DNA from: Sphagnum magellanicum
Lineage: Eukaryota > Streptophyta > Sphagnopsida > Sphagnales > Sphagnaceae
Direction of reading: 5' to 3'
Assembly: GCA_021904315.1 (NCBI GenBank)
Contig: CM038918.1
Span: forward strand, 11,981,349-12,045,348
DNA: 64,000 bases
This document shows, piece after piece, positions 1-11,300 of the stretch. The notes beneath the pieces were generated by a model. That model saw only the letters and a program-made list of their open reading frames with translations, searched no databases and was not told the DNA's origin. Position numbers and translations under genes: made by a program. How positions within the stretch are numbered: position 1 is the stretch's first letter; each line of letters begins with the position of its first letter.

Positions 1-890
1 TCCACATCTCTATTCTTAGGTTAATCTGTGTAATGTTTGTGCCCCAGTAAATATGAATTCATTGAGATAAGAGTCCATTGGAAAACAATTGAGGCAGACT
101 GGTAGGCCCGTAATGGGACTCTGAGAGGATGACTATCTTCAACTGTCTGATTGCCCATCATGAGACTGAGAGGATGACTATCTTCAAGCCTCTAGTTGCC
201 CATTATCTTCAGTTAGTTGAATATCCATTGGTGGAGCATAGATCCTTGGAAATATGTTGCTTTTCCTTAAGAGCATGTTAGTTGCAAATTTGTGCTCAAA
301 TAATTTAGTAGTGTGATATGTCCTATAATTGTCATGGTTATAGTTGGAAGTGTCTTTTTCTATAATTGTCTTAGTTATAGTTGAAGCAACTTTTTCAACT
401 CATAATATTGTACTTAGTCCCTCCTGCTGTGCAGTGGGTGTAACCAAAGGAAGAATTGACGAACCTTTGGTGATTGGAACAAGCACCATCATTACTCAAA
501 GTTTAGAGACTTCCACAAGGCTCGAGTATAATTAAACAATGTTGCCCTAGAGAATTAGCCATCTTGCAGGAGATATCTATCCTAACCAAAAAAGATTCAG
601 ATGCCTGGCAGCCTATTCTTTCCAACAGATAGCATGCAGATAGGCTTCCGCTCTTCTTTATAACAGAGATGCCCTTCTCCATCTATTCTCTTCCTAGGAT
701 GACCCACAATTATCTCCTCTAATCTGCCAACCCAAAAAATGTGATCCAGGCTAAATGATGAACTACAGAGAATATACACAAACAGGAGTGATATTCAAGT
801 GCTAATACATCCTGTCTGCCATACTTACATTGAGTATATTGCTAAGTCATCAGTGTCTTGAACTCAATTCATTCCACACAACACACATTG
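1..890. other. 3' flank of the VTI1 pseudogene, no gene seen
   Basis: No coding region is recognised. Two short imperfect direct duplications are visible: a 45-bp one (copies starting at 121 and 166, sharing CTGAGAGGATGACTATCTTC) and a 37-bp one (copies starting at 324 and 361, sharing TATAATTGTC). Both look like local slippage products. Confidence 0.5.
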
Positions 891-2716
891 CTAGAGGATT
901 AGCAACCCCAAACTCAAGCTCTTGAGCTTAAGATAGATTACCAGCACAATTGCCATGATTAGAACACATGATTAGATCCACTTGTTCCAAGTCATTCATC
1001 ACCCCATGGTATTCAGGATCTGCCGACTCTTACCAATATTGTCATCCACACCCTGGAGCTGCAACCCCATACAGTTCTTTTAGAACTTTTAACACAACAC
1101 ACTAGTTTCCTCACATTTCAGTCAACAAACCCAAGACAACCATTGCCCAGGTTGCAATTCCTGCTCATGCAAACCCCAAGTCAAAATGTGAGAGCTACCT
1201 AGTCTTGTCGACCAGGTAACACGACTACTCCATCCATGCACCTCTAATCTAACTCTTCATGGTTCATACTGTACCCAAGACCACAAATCACCAAAAAAGC
1301 CCCTACATATCAACTTTTCACTCCTGAGAAATGCACCCAACAGAAATATGAAAACATACAGCACTAAAAGACAGTTGACTGGGAAAATCCAAACATACAA
1401 ATAGGCTTTCTAATGAAGGGCTACTATGGGTTTAGGGTTTAGGGTCCACAGAACATTCCTGTATACTGGGGAACTCACTCTGTAACGGACCCATGGAAGT
1501 GACATGGAGAGGGAATGGTGATTTAAATGGATAAAAACTGGAAAGCTAGAGAAAATAGACCTACATTGTTATGAGCATGAAGTAGTGTTTGCCGCTGTGA
1601 ATGAAGATCTTGGAGAATTGAAACTCAAGCTCCTCAGTTCCCAAGAGGGTCCGTTTACTCTCCTTTATCTTCTCACCAGATTGATTGAGCCTCTCTGTAG
1701 ACATCAAGAGTCTGGTCCTCTGCTCATGTCCTGACTACAACGGCATAGCCAGATTAATCCATGAGTTGGGACCTCTTTCTTAGATCATTAAGTGTGGTGG
1801 GCAATAGCAAGTGTCTCAACAAAAATGCATGAAGTCCCAAAGTGTATATTGCACACCATAACATGATCAGCCATGCGTGACTCCATGAGCTCATCCCTGG
1901 ATGCAACAGGATCATGTGCCATTGACACCTTCTTGAAATCCTGTTTCAGATTGTTCAAGTCAGACTTGTATTCTTGCAATTTTGCAAGAAGTGTGGCTTT
2001 CTGTGTTGGTGGTAGGTTGTGTGTGTGTCAAGGTCCATTCTCCAGATCTAAGCAACCACACCATTGCACTTTTAAATCCCTGGTCATTGTGCCAAACCAA
2101 ATAGGGAACAATCAGTCATGCATCAATTCAAACCCTAAGCCTCAAAACGACAACAGCCATTCAGACACATAAGATGATATAGATGAGAAACAGTGCCATA
2201 CCAAAGATTCAGCCTCTCCAATCCAGTCTTGAGCTCTGAAAGCGTATGCTTCTTCTCTTCTGCAGTAAAACCAAAAACCAAAAAATAAAATAAAAATTCA
2301 AGATAATAATAGGTGCATCATCCCAAGTTGTCGAATTCCCACATACTCACTTGCGAGAGTACTGAAGTCGAGGATCAAGAAATTAGGGTTGAGAAACCAG
2401 AAGAACTCGAAGAACATTATTCAAATGCACCCAAGATAAACCCAAAAACTAAACAACTCAGGAATTGCTGCAGAAACGATACTGCAGCAGCTCAACGGCA
2501 GAGTGAAGGAATGAAGGAAGGAAGGCAGAAAAGGGAAGGACCAGATCTCCGTAGAAAAACGTGAAACAACAGCCTAGTCACCAGGTAGTACTCTCCGACC
2601 AAAACCCTAGATATCGTCGTACCTCCTACAGGTGCCAAAACCGATGTGCACTTGCGGGAGAGATTCGCAGAGAGCTCACAGTACTGACGCTAGTAGCCTT
2701 CAAAGATCTCGCTCAT
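891..2716 (-). pseudogene. VTI1-type v-SNARE pseudogene (five exons)
   Basis: VTI1 is a Qb-SNARE of the trans-Golgi, prevacuolar and vacuolar membranes. Five minus-strand exons follow the plant VTI11/VTI12 order. Exon 1 (2716-2623) reads MSEIFEGY-stop-RQYCELSANLSRKC. Exon 2 (2259-2202) reads EEKKHTLSELKTGLE, then EAESL in another frame. Exon 3 (2047-1857) has IWRMDL, then KATLLAKLQEYKSDLNN. Exon 4 (1734-1565) has EQRTRLLMSTERL and ILQDLHSQRQTLL. Exon 5 (1058-891) has LQGVDDNIGKSRQIL and a degenerate membrane anchor. All junctions keep GT-AG sites. Lesions: GAG to TAG at codon 9 (2692-2690); one base lost in exon 2; two bases gained in the CA run of exon 3; one base lost in exon 4; TGA TGA then TAA before the anchor in exon 5. 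Without the three indels every exon phase matches. Kept introns show a DNA-level duplicate or a dying single copy, not a retrocopy. A telomere-like run lies in the last intron (1428-1444). Confidence 0.93.
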
Positions 2717-2822
2717 GGCTACTGACTGGTATCAGAATACGGCGATGACGAACGGAGCTCGAGCTTCTACGTGCGTAGGGTCCGTGCACAGAAACCCTAA
2801 ACCGCCGCAGATTACAACTTAG

Positions 2823-2873
2823 TCCTAGCAAATATTTTCACTTGGACAACATTTCCTCTTCATCTCTCTCTCC

Positions 2874-2907
<34 letters not shown>

Positions 2908-3236
2908 GTCTCTCACATTTCCTATCCCTCTCTCCCTCTCCGTCTCTCTCTGGCATTTCTCTCTCAAAGCCCAGGGTTTAGGGTTTAAGAACTGGTTTTA
3001 AGTCCCGATCGAGACTCGAGCCGGTGAACTGGAACTCTTCGGTTCTCTCTCTCTCTCTCTCTCACGTCTCTCACATTTCCTATCCCTCTCTCCCTCTCCG
3101 TCTCTCTCTGGCATTTCTCTCTCAAAGCCCAGGGTTTAGGGTTTAAGAACTGGTTTTTAAGTCCTGATCGAGACTCGAGCCGGTGAACTGGAACTCTTCG
3201 GCTCTTCTTCCGTCGCGCGTCCCAGTGACAAAACCC
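2823..3236. repeat. CT tract and 158-bp tandem duplication
   Basis: A (CT)n run (about 2876-2904) leads into two direct copies of a 158-bp unit starting at 2905 and 3063 and ending at about 3042 and 3201. Both copies carry CACGTCTCTCACATTTCC, a pyrimidine tract, GGGTTTAGGGTTTA (2974-2987 and 3132-3145) and GAGACTCGAGCCGGTGAACT. They differ by about two bases, so the duplication is recent. It lies just upstream of the VTI1 pseudogene start. Confidence 0.9.
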
Positions 3237-3445
3237 CAAGAAGTACCAATCGGGATTCCGGGCAAACTGGTCGGAATTTGCTTCCTGGGCTCCACCACCT
3301 TACAAGACCACTTCAGGAAGCACTAAAGGAGATGGAGTAGGTGGAATATCACAAACTGTGATGCCTGAGGCAAATCTTCAAACTAACATGCAAAGGAGAC
3401 CAATCAACACACCTTCAACAAATGCTAATCTCAGCAATCTCATGT
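3237..3445 (+). other. Exon-like open segment, unrecognised
   Basis: One plus-strand frame is open across this segment with ordinary, non-repetitive composition: it includes RANWSEFASWAPPPYKTT and later TNMQRRPINTPSTNANLS. It starts after an in-frame stop, and no family was recognised. It could be a stray exon of a decayed gene or chance; GC content is above that of the AT-rich DNA that follows. Confidence 0.2.
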
Positions 3446-5244
3446 TAAGTTTAGTTGTTTGGTTAAATATTTTTTATAAATTATTTAAAAAAAGGATATA
3501 AATGAATTAACAGGGTGCAAAAGAAGGGTTTGACTGGGTGCGATTTTTAAAAAACTCCAATAAATCCAAAAAAATTAATTTAAAAAAGAAGAAGAAATGA
3601 TTAGCTAATGAATTGGGAACTCAGCAGAAGCCTGTTTCCTGACCCATTTACCATCCATCTTTCATTGTGCACTGGTGGATGCTGGTTCACTTTGGCCATG
3701 TGTTTCGCACCGTCCATTCACATGGCTCATTAGGGGATTCCGCATTTTTTATTCATGTCACATGTGGAATTGCTAGGGTGGTGTGGACATATTTTAGAAA
3801 ACACAAGGGCAAATTCATTTACCTCAAAATTGACTCTTAAGAAAATTGTGAATGAAACAGAGCTTCATTGATCTGACTTGAAGAATCTATATATTATTAA
3901 GATGGGTGTTTGTTTTGTTTTGATGTGATAATGTTTGTAACCCTCCTGAACTACGAGGCCATACAAGGCCATTTGCTTTGTGTTTGGTATCACCCAAAAG
4001 CCCTTGACAAGGTGATGTGCACAAAATTTTTGAATAAAAAAAGCACAAGTTATTCCATGTTTAGAACTTCCTTGTGCCAAGCCAAAAACTTCCCTAGTAA
4101 TCAAAAGATGATCATTTGCCCAACGACTACTACCCCATGGACTCCCCTTATTGGTTGAGTTGAGGACTCCCTAGTTACACCTGCAATTTGTCATGCATTA
4201 GTGTTCCTAATAAGAGTTGAGAGAAACAAAGAAACCAGCACCCATTTTGTCACTCATTGAAGACCATGAATGTATTCAACCGGAAGTAAAACTGGATATA
4301 CACATTCTACAATTTTGTGTGTGGGTAGGAAAGATCGAACTTAACAACATGACTGTTTTGGGTTCAGGAGAAAGTGTCATTTGTTGGCCAGAGTGAACCA
4401 ACGGTGAAGAGCAATGGGAGTGAGCATGGCAGTTTCAGGCTCCATTCAGCTTCAAGCAGGTGATGAAGCTGATGACAAAGAAGCACAATAAGAAAAGAAT
4501 CTGGAACAGGGTAGGACTCAGGAGACAGACAGAAATGGGAACAGTGAATCAGAGGTGGAGGACTAAATCTAGGGCATCGAGGAAGGGGGATGTGGAATCT
4601 TCTTCATCGTTGCAAAACAACATAAAACACACATAGAAAACAATTAAGCAATACCAAAATATCAAACAAGAAAGCATATTAATCTGTATGAGGGTACTTG
4701 TACAGGATAAGTATAAGAGAGAATACAACCCACTGTTCTTAATGTCAGTGAGCAGGCCCGATGCAGCCAAATCTGCCAAGTGCACACTCCTGTGGATCAC
4801 CCTGGCCCGATCAGCTGTGTAGGGCCATCCCCTGTACTATGATGATTATACAGCCCAAGGAAATACATCAATAAGATTTCAATCTCAGGCAGCCAAGTGA
4901 AAATACTTTTGAATTTAGTCAGCTGCATGTGTGGGTCATCTTTCAGCATCCTCTTGAGCAATAGTGCTCTCAAGCATTTTGTGAAACCCACAATGAAATT
5001 ATCCAATACATGTATGTACTTTCTTATCATACAGATGATATTCAAGCAGCCTGAAATTTGGCTGTTTTATGTGAGTAGCAGGGGTTTCTTTGCATCTGCT
5101 GTTTTCTTTACATCTCTGCTGTTTTCTTATAGGAAAAACCTATAAGCAAGCAACAGAGACAGCACTCCCAATTCTTTTTCTTCTTGGTATCCACCTGAAA
5201 ACTTCCAGTTGGGGGAAGAGGATTAGGTCACTGTTGCTGCTGCT
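3446..5244. other. Intergenic, with 3' side of the GNAT-like gene
   Basis: No gene is recognised. AT-rich DNA (3450-3600) is followed by mixed sequence. On the plus strand 4390-4565 holds open, hydrophilic, exon-like pieces in different frames (for example PTVKSNGSEHGSFRLHSASS and NGNSESEVED followed by a stop). These may be the remains of an unknown gene tail. The part nearest 5244 should be the 3' untranslated region of the GNAT-like gene. Confidence 0.4.
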
Positions 5245-6137
5245 TCATAGTTTTGGGTTGAAGCTTTCTGGAACTACGAGACTGTTCCATTCTGGATGGC
5301 GAGGAATGAATGTGTCCTGCATATATAAAGAGACAGTACAACAAAGTTCTTTTAGTATCGCAAAGCTAACCTCAAACTGACGCCAAGTCCCTCCCTATTA
5401 TTGCCCTGTCTGGGATCGATCACAATGTGCAGTTCTCCATGAACTTGTCAAATTCTTTTAGGACGTCCAGATTAAGGTCCAAGATGAGGAGGAGGGGGTT
5501 CACATGCAGAACTTCAACCTTTTTGAGGAAAAACCTACCATGCTCCGTGGATTTGGTATGAAACAACATCCACAAGCCATAAAAGAAAGCATGAGAGGAA
5601 AAGCTGTGCAAGAAAGCTGCTAATAACTTACAGAAAATAGCCCTAACAGTAGGGAAGAAGAAGGCTGTGCATGAGCAGTATGTGCATCAAGGGTTTCAAG
5701 TTTAGGATTTCCATAGGGTAGAAGTTTTCATGTTGAAGTTTTTCTAGTTCCTTCTGCAAAAGAAGGATAGTTACGAGAGGGGCTTCTTCATCATCAAATC
5801 CAACATACATACATACCGAGACATAGGAGCAAGTGGGGAGGACCAGCATGTTGTGGTCGCGGGCATGGGTGAAGGCGGCTATGCAGAGCTTGGATGCCAA
5901 TCCCAGACCCCGTTTACTGGCAGGCACAAAAGTGTGGAGGACATCCATCACCTGCTTGCCGTCGTTGACGGGAAGTGCAACAGCAGAAGAAACAGCAGGA
6001 GGAGGAGGCTTCAATTTGTACTCCAAATACGCCTGCCCATCTTGCGAAGCAAATCGCTGACGCCCAGAGTCCCACACTATGGTAACAACACTCTCCTTGC
6101 CTACTCCTCCTCCTCCTCCTCCCACTATCCCTGCCAT
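5245..6137 (-). CDS. GNAT-like acetyltransferase, NATD1/At1g21770 family
   Basis: Small stand-alone acyl-CoA N-acyltransferase-like protein, 130 residues in two exons. Exon 1 (6137-5817, 107 codons) starts at an ATG in good context (GAAATGG) after a pyrimidine-rich leader. It ends at TCG followed by the donor GTATGT. The intron (5816-5317, 500 nt) ends in TGCAG. Exon 2 (5316-5245) encodes DTFIPRHPEWNSLVV and a short tail, then TGA. Family marks: Gly-rich N-terminus, FASQDGQAYLEYKL, VMDVLHTFVP, the acetyl-CoA loop KRGLGLAS (residues 75-82) and LPTCSYVS joined across the intron to DTFIP, as in plant homologues. Length fits the family (roughly 110-130 residues). Substrate unknown; human NATD1 and bacterial YjdJ are relatives. 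Reading through the intron gives a 164-residue frame that lacks the conserved end. Telo-box repeats lie upstream. Confidence 0.9.
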
Positions 6138-6350
6138 TTCACCTCCTTCTCTCTCTCTCTCTCTCTCCCTCGCTCCCTTCCCCTCTCTCCTACTCCGCGC
6201 TGCTTCTCGATTCCCCCGTCTCTCCTCTAACCCTAAACCATTTCAGAACCGGCAGTTTTCGTGGAAGAACCGGCAAAGAACCAGTGGTTCTCTGGCTGGT
6301 TCTTTTTGACTTTTTCTTTTTTGAGAACCGTTGTTAATATATTAGAACCG

Positions 6351-6671
6351 ATTCCGAGAACCGCCCAAAACTGTTCAAAACCCTAAATTATTTCCAATTG
6401 GGTATCACGAGAGAAAAAATGAAAAAATAAATAAAATTCAAGAACCGCCCAACATTGTGCTAAACCCTAGATTATCTCCATTAGGTTATCACAAGAAAAA
6501 AGTGGAAAAAAATTAAATAATAATAAAATTCAAGAACTGCCCAACATTGTGCTAAACCCTAAATTATCTCCATTGGATATCACAAGAAAAAACTGAAAAT
6601 AAATAAAATAATAATAAAATTCAAGAACCGCCCAACATTGTGCTAAACCCTAAATTATCGCCCTAGGGCAA
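6351..6671. repeat. Tandem 85-92 bp repeat, 4 copies, upstream of the GNAT-like gene
   Basis: Copies start at 6351, 6436, 6528 and 6619 (the last is partial). The core reads GAACCGCCCAACATTGTGC then TAAACCCTAAATTATC then ATCACAAGAAAAAA. Each copy carries an AACCCTA telo-box, a motif known in plant promoters. The array begins about 210 bp upstream of the minus-strand gene's start codon. Further AGAACC-type motifs fill 6240-6350. Confidence 0.85.
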
Positions 6672-7239
6672 TCCTGAAATAAGCAATCCTTCCTTCGACT
6701 CCGCCTCCCCATTATTTACTTTGGGACCGCCCGGGCAGCCATTACTCGGCATCACCCTACGCGTAAAGACCCTTATTATCATATCCTCCGGGTATCATGG
6801 GCAAACAAGGTATTTGAAAAAGGGTAAATATCTCTTTACAGGCTTTTTCTTTTACTATTCTTTTCTTTCCTTTCACAACTTTTTTTTCTTTTTTCATATA
6901 TAAAAAAAGAAATATTTTCATAATTCTAATACTTAAAATTTTTGAAAAAAAAAAACAAGACATGTACAAACTCAATGCCACAAAAAAGAAAAAGACATGG
7001 ACAATTGAATGAGTATAATTCCAAATAAATAAATAAATAAATAAATAATAGGCATAAACAGACTAAGTGGAAGCTGAAGTAGACTTGGAAGGAGTTGTTC
7101 TTTTCTTCCACTGATGATCATAATTCTTGACCAAAATTGTTCTTTATGAACACAATTGTGACCAAAAATGTCAGTGAGTGACTGTTGAATGTAATTTGTT
7201 TTTTTCCAAATGTTTGAATCTGTCATGCAAGACATTCAG
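6672..7239. other. AT-rich spacer
   Basis: No gene seen. It holds poly-T and poly-A runs and an (AAAT)n run at about 7023-7048. Short open frames here are low-complexity Phe/Tyr/Lys stretches. Confidence 0.5.
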
Positions 7240-7957
7240 GTCATGGAATGGCCTCGCCATTGCCCATTATGTCAGGGTGTGTTGTCGTCTCTAGTAGTTT
7301 GCCCTAACAAGGGCACAAGCACCTTAACCCAACATAATGGGCAATTTGATGAGGGGTGCACTATTACAAAATGTGGGTGCAATTCACTAGTCCCTGTTCA
7401 ATGGATAAATGTATTTGTTGGATTCCCACTAGGTCTTGTTTAGTGCAACCAATGAATTCACTCAAAATCCAGTGAAACCACTTGACCAACAAAAGACACA
7501 TTTCTTGAAATAGTGGGCCTTGACCATTCCATAATGAATTCACTCAAAATCCAGTGAAACCACTAGACCAACAAAAAAAAGACACATTTCTTGAAACAGT
7601 GAGGCTTGACCATTCCATAATGAATTCACTCAAAATCCAGTGAAACCTCTTGACCAACACAAAAAGACACATTTCTTGTAACAGTGGGGCTTGACCATTC
7701 CATAATGAATTCACTCAAAATCCAGTGAAACCACTAGACCAACAAAAAAAGACACATTTCTTGAAACAGTGAGGCTTGACCATTCCATAATGAATTCACT
7801 CAAAATCCAGTGAAACCTCTTGACCAACAAAAAAAAGACACATTTCTTGTAACAGTGGGGCTTGACCATTCCATAATGAATTCACTCAAAATCCAGTGAA
7901 ACCACTTGACCAACAGAAGACACATTTCTTGTAGCAGTGGAGCTTGACCATTCCATA
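7240..7957. mobile_element. MITE-like element with tandemly amplified right end
   Basis: The left end (TCATGGAATGGCCTCGCC, about 7241) and right end (AGCTTGACCATTCCATA) are imperfect inverted repeats. The left 200 bp matches the element at 26015-26431 (shared TGCCCATTATG and GCACCTTA.CCCAAC). From 7451 the right end is repeated six times (starts 7451, 7533, 7619, 7704, 7789, 7875; unit 82-86 bp), each copy ending in the CTTGACCATTCCATA terminus. Copies 2 and 4 share CTAGACC and AACAGTGAGG; copies 3 and 5 share CTCTTGACC and TAACAGTGGGG, so a ~171-bp dimer was itself duplicated. Confidence 0.75.
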
Positions 7958-8339
7958 GTACACAACAGAGATGCAGCAGCTTAGGGATTGATTGACTCCG
8001 TCACAAGAAATAGAAACTCAATCAAAGTGCCACCCAAATCAATGATAGTGATTCATAATGATTGCAAAGAAGGGAGGGGGATCTCTCACACCACCAAAGA
8101 CAGACAGGTACTTACACTGGAAGGAAGTGGGGTTCCAGTCCAACAACAGTCTAAATGTGTACCAAGATTAACTACAATCCACAACAGAGATGCAGTTCCA
8201 GTTCCAGTACCGGTAGTCTAACTCTGTACCAAAATAGCTACAATCCACAACAGAGATGCAGTTCCAGTTCCAGTACCAGTACCAATACACTACCACATGC
8301 TACATTACATAGTACATTACAGGCAGATCAGTGTTTATT
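7958..8339. repeat. Short tandem duplication (~66 bp)
   Basis: Two copies, from about 8159 and 8226, share CTACAATCCACAACAGAGAT and GCAGTTCCAGTTCCAGTACC. A third partial match (CACAACAGAGATGCAG) lies near 7961. No coding function is seen. Confidence 0.7.
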
Positions 8340-11300
8340 CTTGGACCCATTGTTCAAAAAGGCCATACAATTTGGAGTTTGGAGTTTTCAGACTGGGAAT
8401 TTCATGAGCTCTTTTGAATGCCAATTTACACTTTTTGAAAAGCTTTTGGGTCATGTAGCTTCTTTTTAAGCCATTGGGTGGTGATAATATATGAGGAGGG
8501 ATCTGTCTTGTCCATCATTGCTGGAAAAAACTCCAAAAAATGCACTAGTGCTTTCCACATCCATTTTTTCACATTCCAACATTAATTTGCCCCCAAATCT
8601 AGGTCAAAGGAAAAATGTTTGTAACACAAAAGGGTGATGATACATTACTTGAGAAGATTACAACAACAAAGAACAACAACAACAACAAAAACTGAGCAAA
8701 AAGTCAGGAATCCTGAAAAGATGTGTGTTTAGTAGTACATTACAATGCCACTGAATTTTAACTTTTTAAAAGTGTGTTAGAGTAGTAGATATGTCACCAC
8801 ATGGGCCAATCATTTGTGATTGGGTAATCAAATCCAATCATATTTGTTTTACAGGCCCTTTTGGATAGCATTGCACATTGTGCACATTTACAGGTTCAAA
8901 CTCAATTTTATGTTATTTAAAGCCCGAACTTCTTCCTATAAAGTCACTATTTTGTAAATGATTATGATGTTATGGGTGGATGTAGTTTTACAATGCCAAC
9001 CTACAAAGCCCCAATATTCTATGTAGGAAATTTTGGCTTTGGCATAGAACATTGATTTCCCTCAAAATGGTGCCATCTAGGTTTAGCCTCAATTTGCTAA
9101 CTTTTTGCTCTTGGACCTTCATCTAAAGGCCATGGGTCCAATTTATGACTCTCAGCCAATAAGATTGCTCTATTTCATTGGACCGTGGACCTTACACCCT
9201 CATCTAAAGTGGTCCTAAGAATATTGTGACAACATATTCTTTTAAAACAATTGCAGCAATGCAAAGTTTTGCATATGAAAAAAAACCTTGTTGAGGGGAT
9301 AAATAGTTGTCACTAATGGTCATGTGTAAGGGACTTGCATGACATAGGAATAGACCAATGTTGGTTGGGTAATCTATTTTTGAGCATACCCAATGGACAA
9401 GGTATCTAAAACAAATTCATATGTGAAACCTAGCAAGCACATGCCTAACAAATTTATTTTTTATTAAACTTAAGCTTTTGAGCATAGACATTGGTTGATT
9501 TGTATTTTGTTGAAGGGCATGCATAATGGGTGTGGAAAATGGTGATTTCTATTAGACATCAACTTAGGCATGTGCATTAAAAAACAAAGGCCATAATTCA
9601 CATGGTTTTCAAGCCAAAAAAAACAAATGGATAATTCTAGATACAAATTATTGTGTGGAGATATCACACACAACTTTTTTTAAATGATTTAAATTTTTAT
9701 TATTAATATGTTATAATCCTAAGTCTTCAATCTCTAAATATTATATACCAAAATTGTAGTCTAAAAAATTACATAATTACAGGCAAGGTGGGAAAATAAT
9801 CAAGCAAGTCAATGTTGTTGATGACATGTCATAAATTGGTTTTCATCTTTTGTTACAATTTGATCCATTAATTTGATGATGAACACAGAGTGCACTCTCA
9901 CACTCTCACAAATCATGCACACACAAACAAAGACATTCAAGTAATCACACATTCAAATTGATTCAAACAATTGATATTACATTGAATTCGTTCAACACAA
10001 TCGCATCAACCATGCATTTCAAATTTAAAAACTATTTGATCATGTGGAAATGAACTCTAGGTGCAATGATTCAAGCAATTGTGTCAAACAACATGCCAAA
10101 TTCAGAACCATGATTGTAATTTGCAAATTGAAAACCTCAACAAAGAAAATTCAATGCAATCACATTCACCTTCAACAACATTAGACCATGTTTGTTAAAA
10201 AAGACATCCCACAACATATCTAGCACACATATCTCGCAAGCAATTGACCACACATACCTTTAACCTATTGTGGAGCATTGAAAAATTCAAGGCATTTCAC
10301 ATTTCTCTTTTGTCCATCATTGAAGCACTTTGCCTCCTAGGGTTTAGGTATTTGCATAGCAAAAAAATTTGTCATTTCCAACCAATTTTTGTAATTAAAA
10401 TTTTTCATTTGCAATTATTTTAAATTGCAAATGATATTTTTTATTTTTAAAAATAAATTTCCAACAATATTTTTTTCTTCTAATAAACCCTAATGCCTTT
10501 AAAATACATTGGGTGACCACAAGAGTTGAAATTTCTAACATTTTTCATGCTAAGTCCCATGTTTGAGGAATAAGAAATCTACTTTGCATATTTACGGCAT
10601 CCTTAAATTTCAAGGTTTCTTTGAATAAAATTGCTTTGAATGAAAACCCCATTTTGACATGAGTTTTCAATTTTTGAATGCAATGAACTCTACAAGCCTT
10701 CACCTATTCATGTTTTTTTTCCCATTATTTTTAGTCCAAGCAATAGTCTTCTCCAAAAAAACTAGATATCCTTGATAGAAACCTCTCACATTCCACCACA
10801 TCCCTTAATGTTATTAGTAACATATTGACAACATTTCAATATGGCATGCATAACAAATGGCAACATAGGGTTGTGACAACTAGAGTGAAACATATGACAC
10901 AATGTTAATTAAAAAGACTATTATGAGGGTGCTCAAATTGGCACTATCATTTTTAAAATATGTTACAACCTATGTTCACATATTTGTTAATATTTGGCAT
11001 GTGACCCAAAACTTTTGGTTGAGTTCCAATTAAACAATTGCATACTCCTATTGTGCAGTAGCTTTGGTTTCAAGAATCTCCAAATCATCTTCACCAAACT
11101 CTATGTCAATAACTATTTCATTAGAACTTGCTTTAAATCCAACCCCACCACCACCATTCCTAACCCCATGCCAACATCATAATCAATTACAAACAAAGGA
11201 AATCCCTCTATCTTTTGTCACACCATTCATAAAAAGATCTCAACTATATGCATTCATTATAGGTCTATAGTGAAATTTAAGCCTTAAGAAGTGCAAGTAA

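Noticed and set aside
5643-6137. 164-residue single-exon version of the GNAT-like protein
   Set aside because: It reads through a GTATGT donor; the conserved end lies in the exon at 5316-5245.
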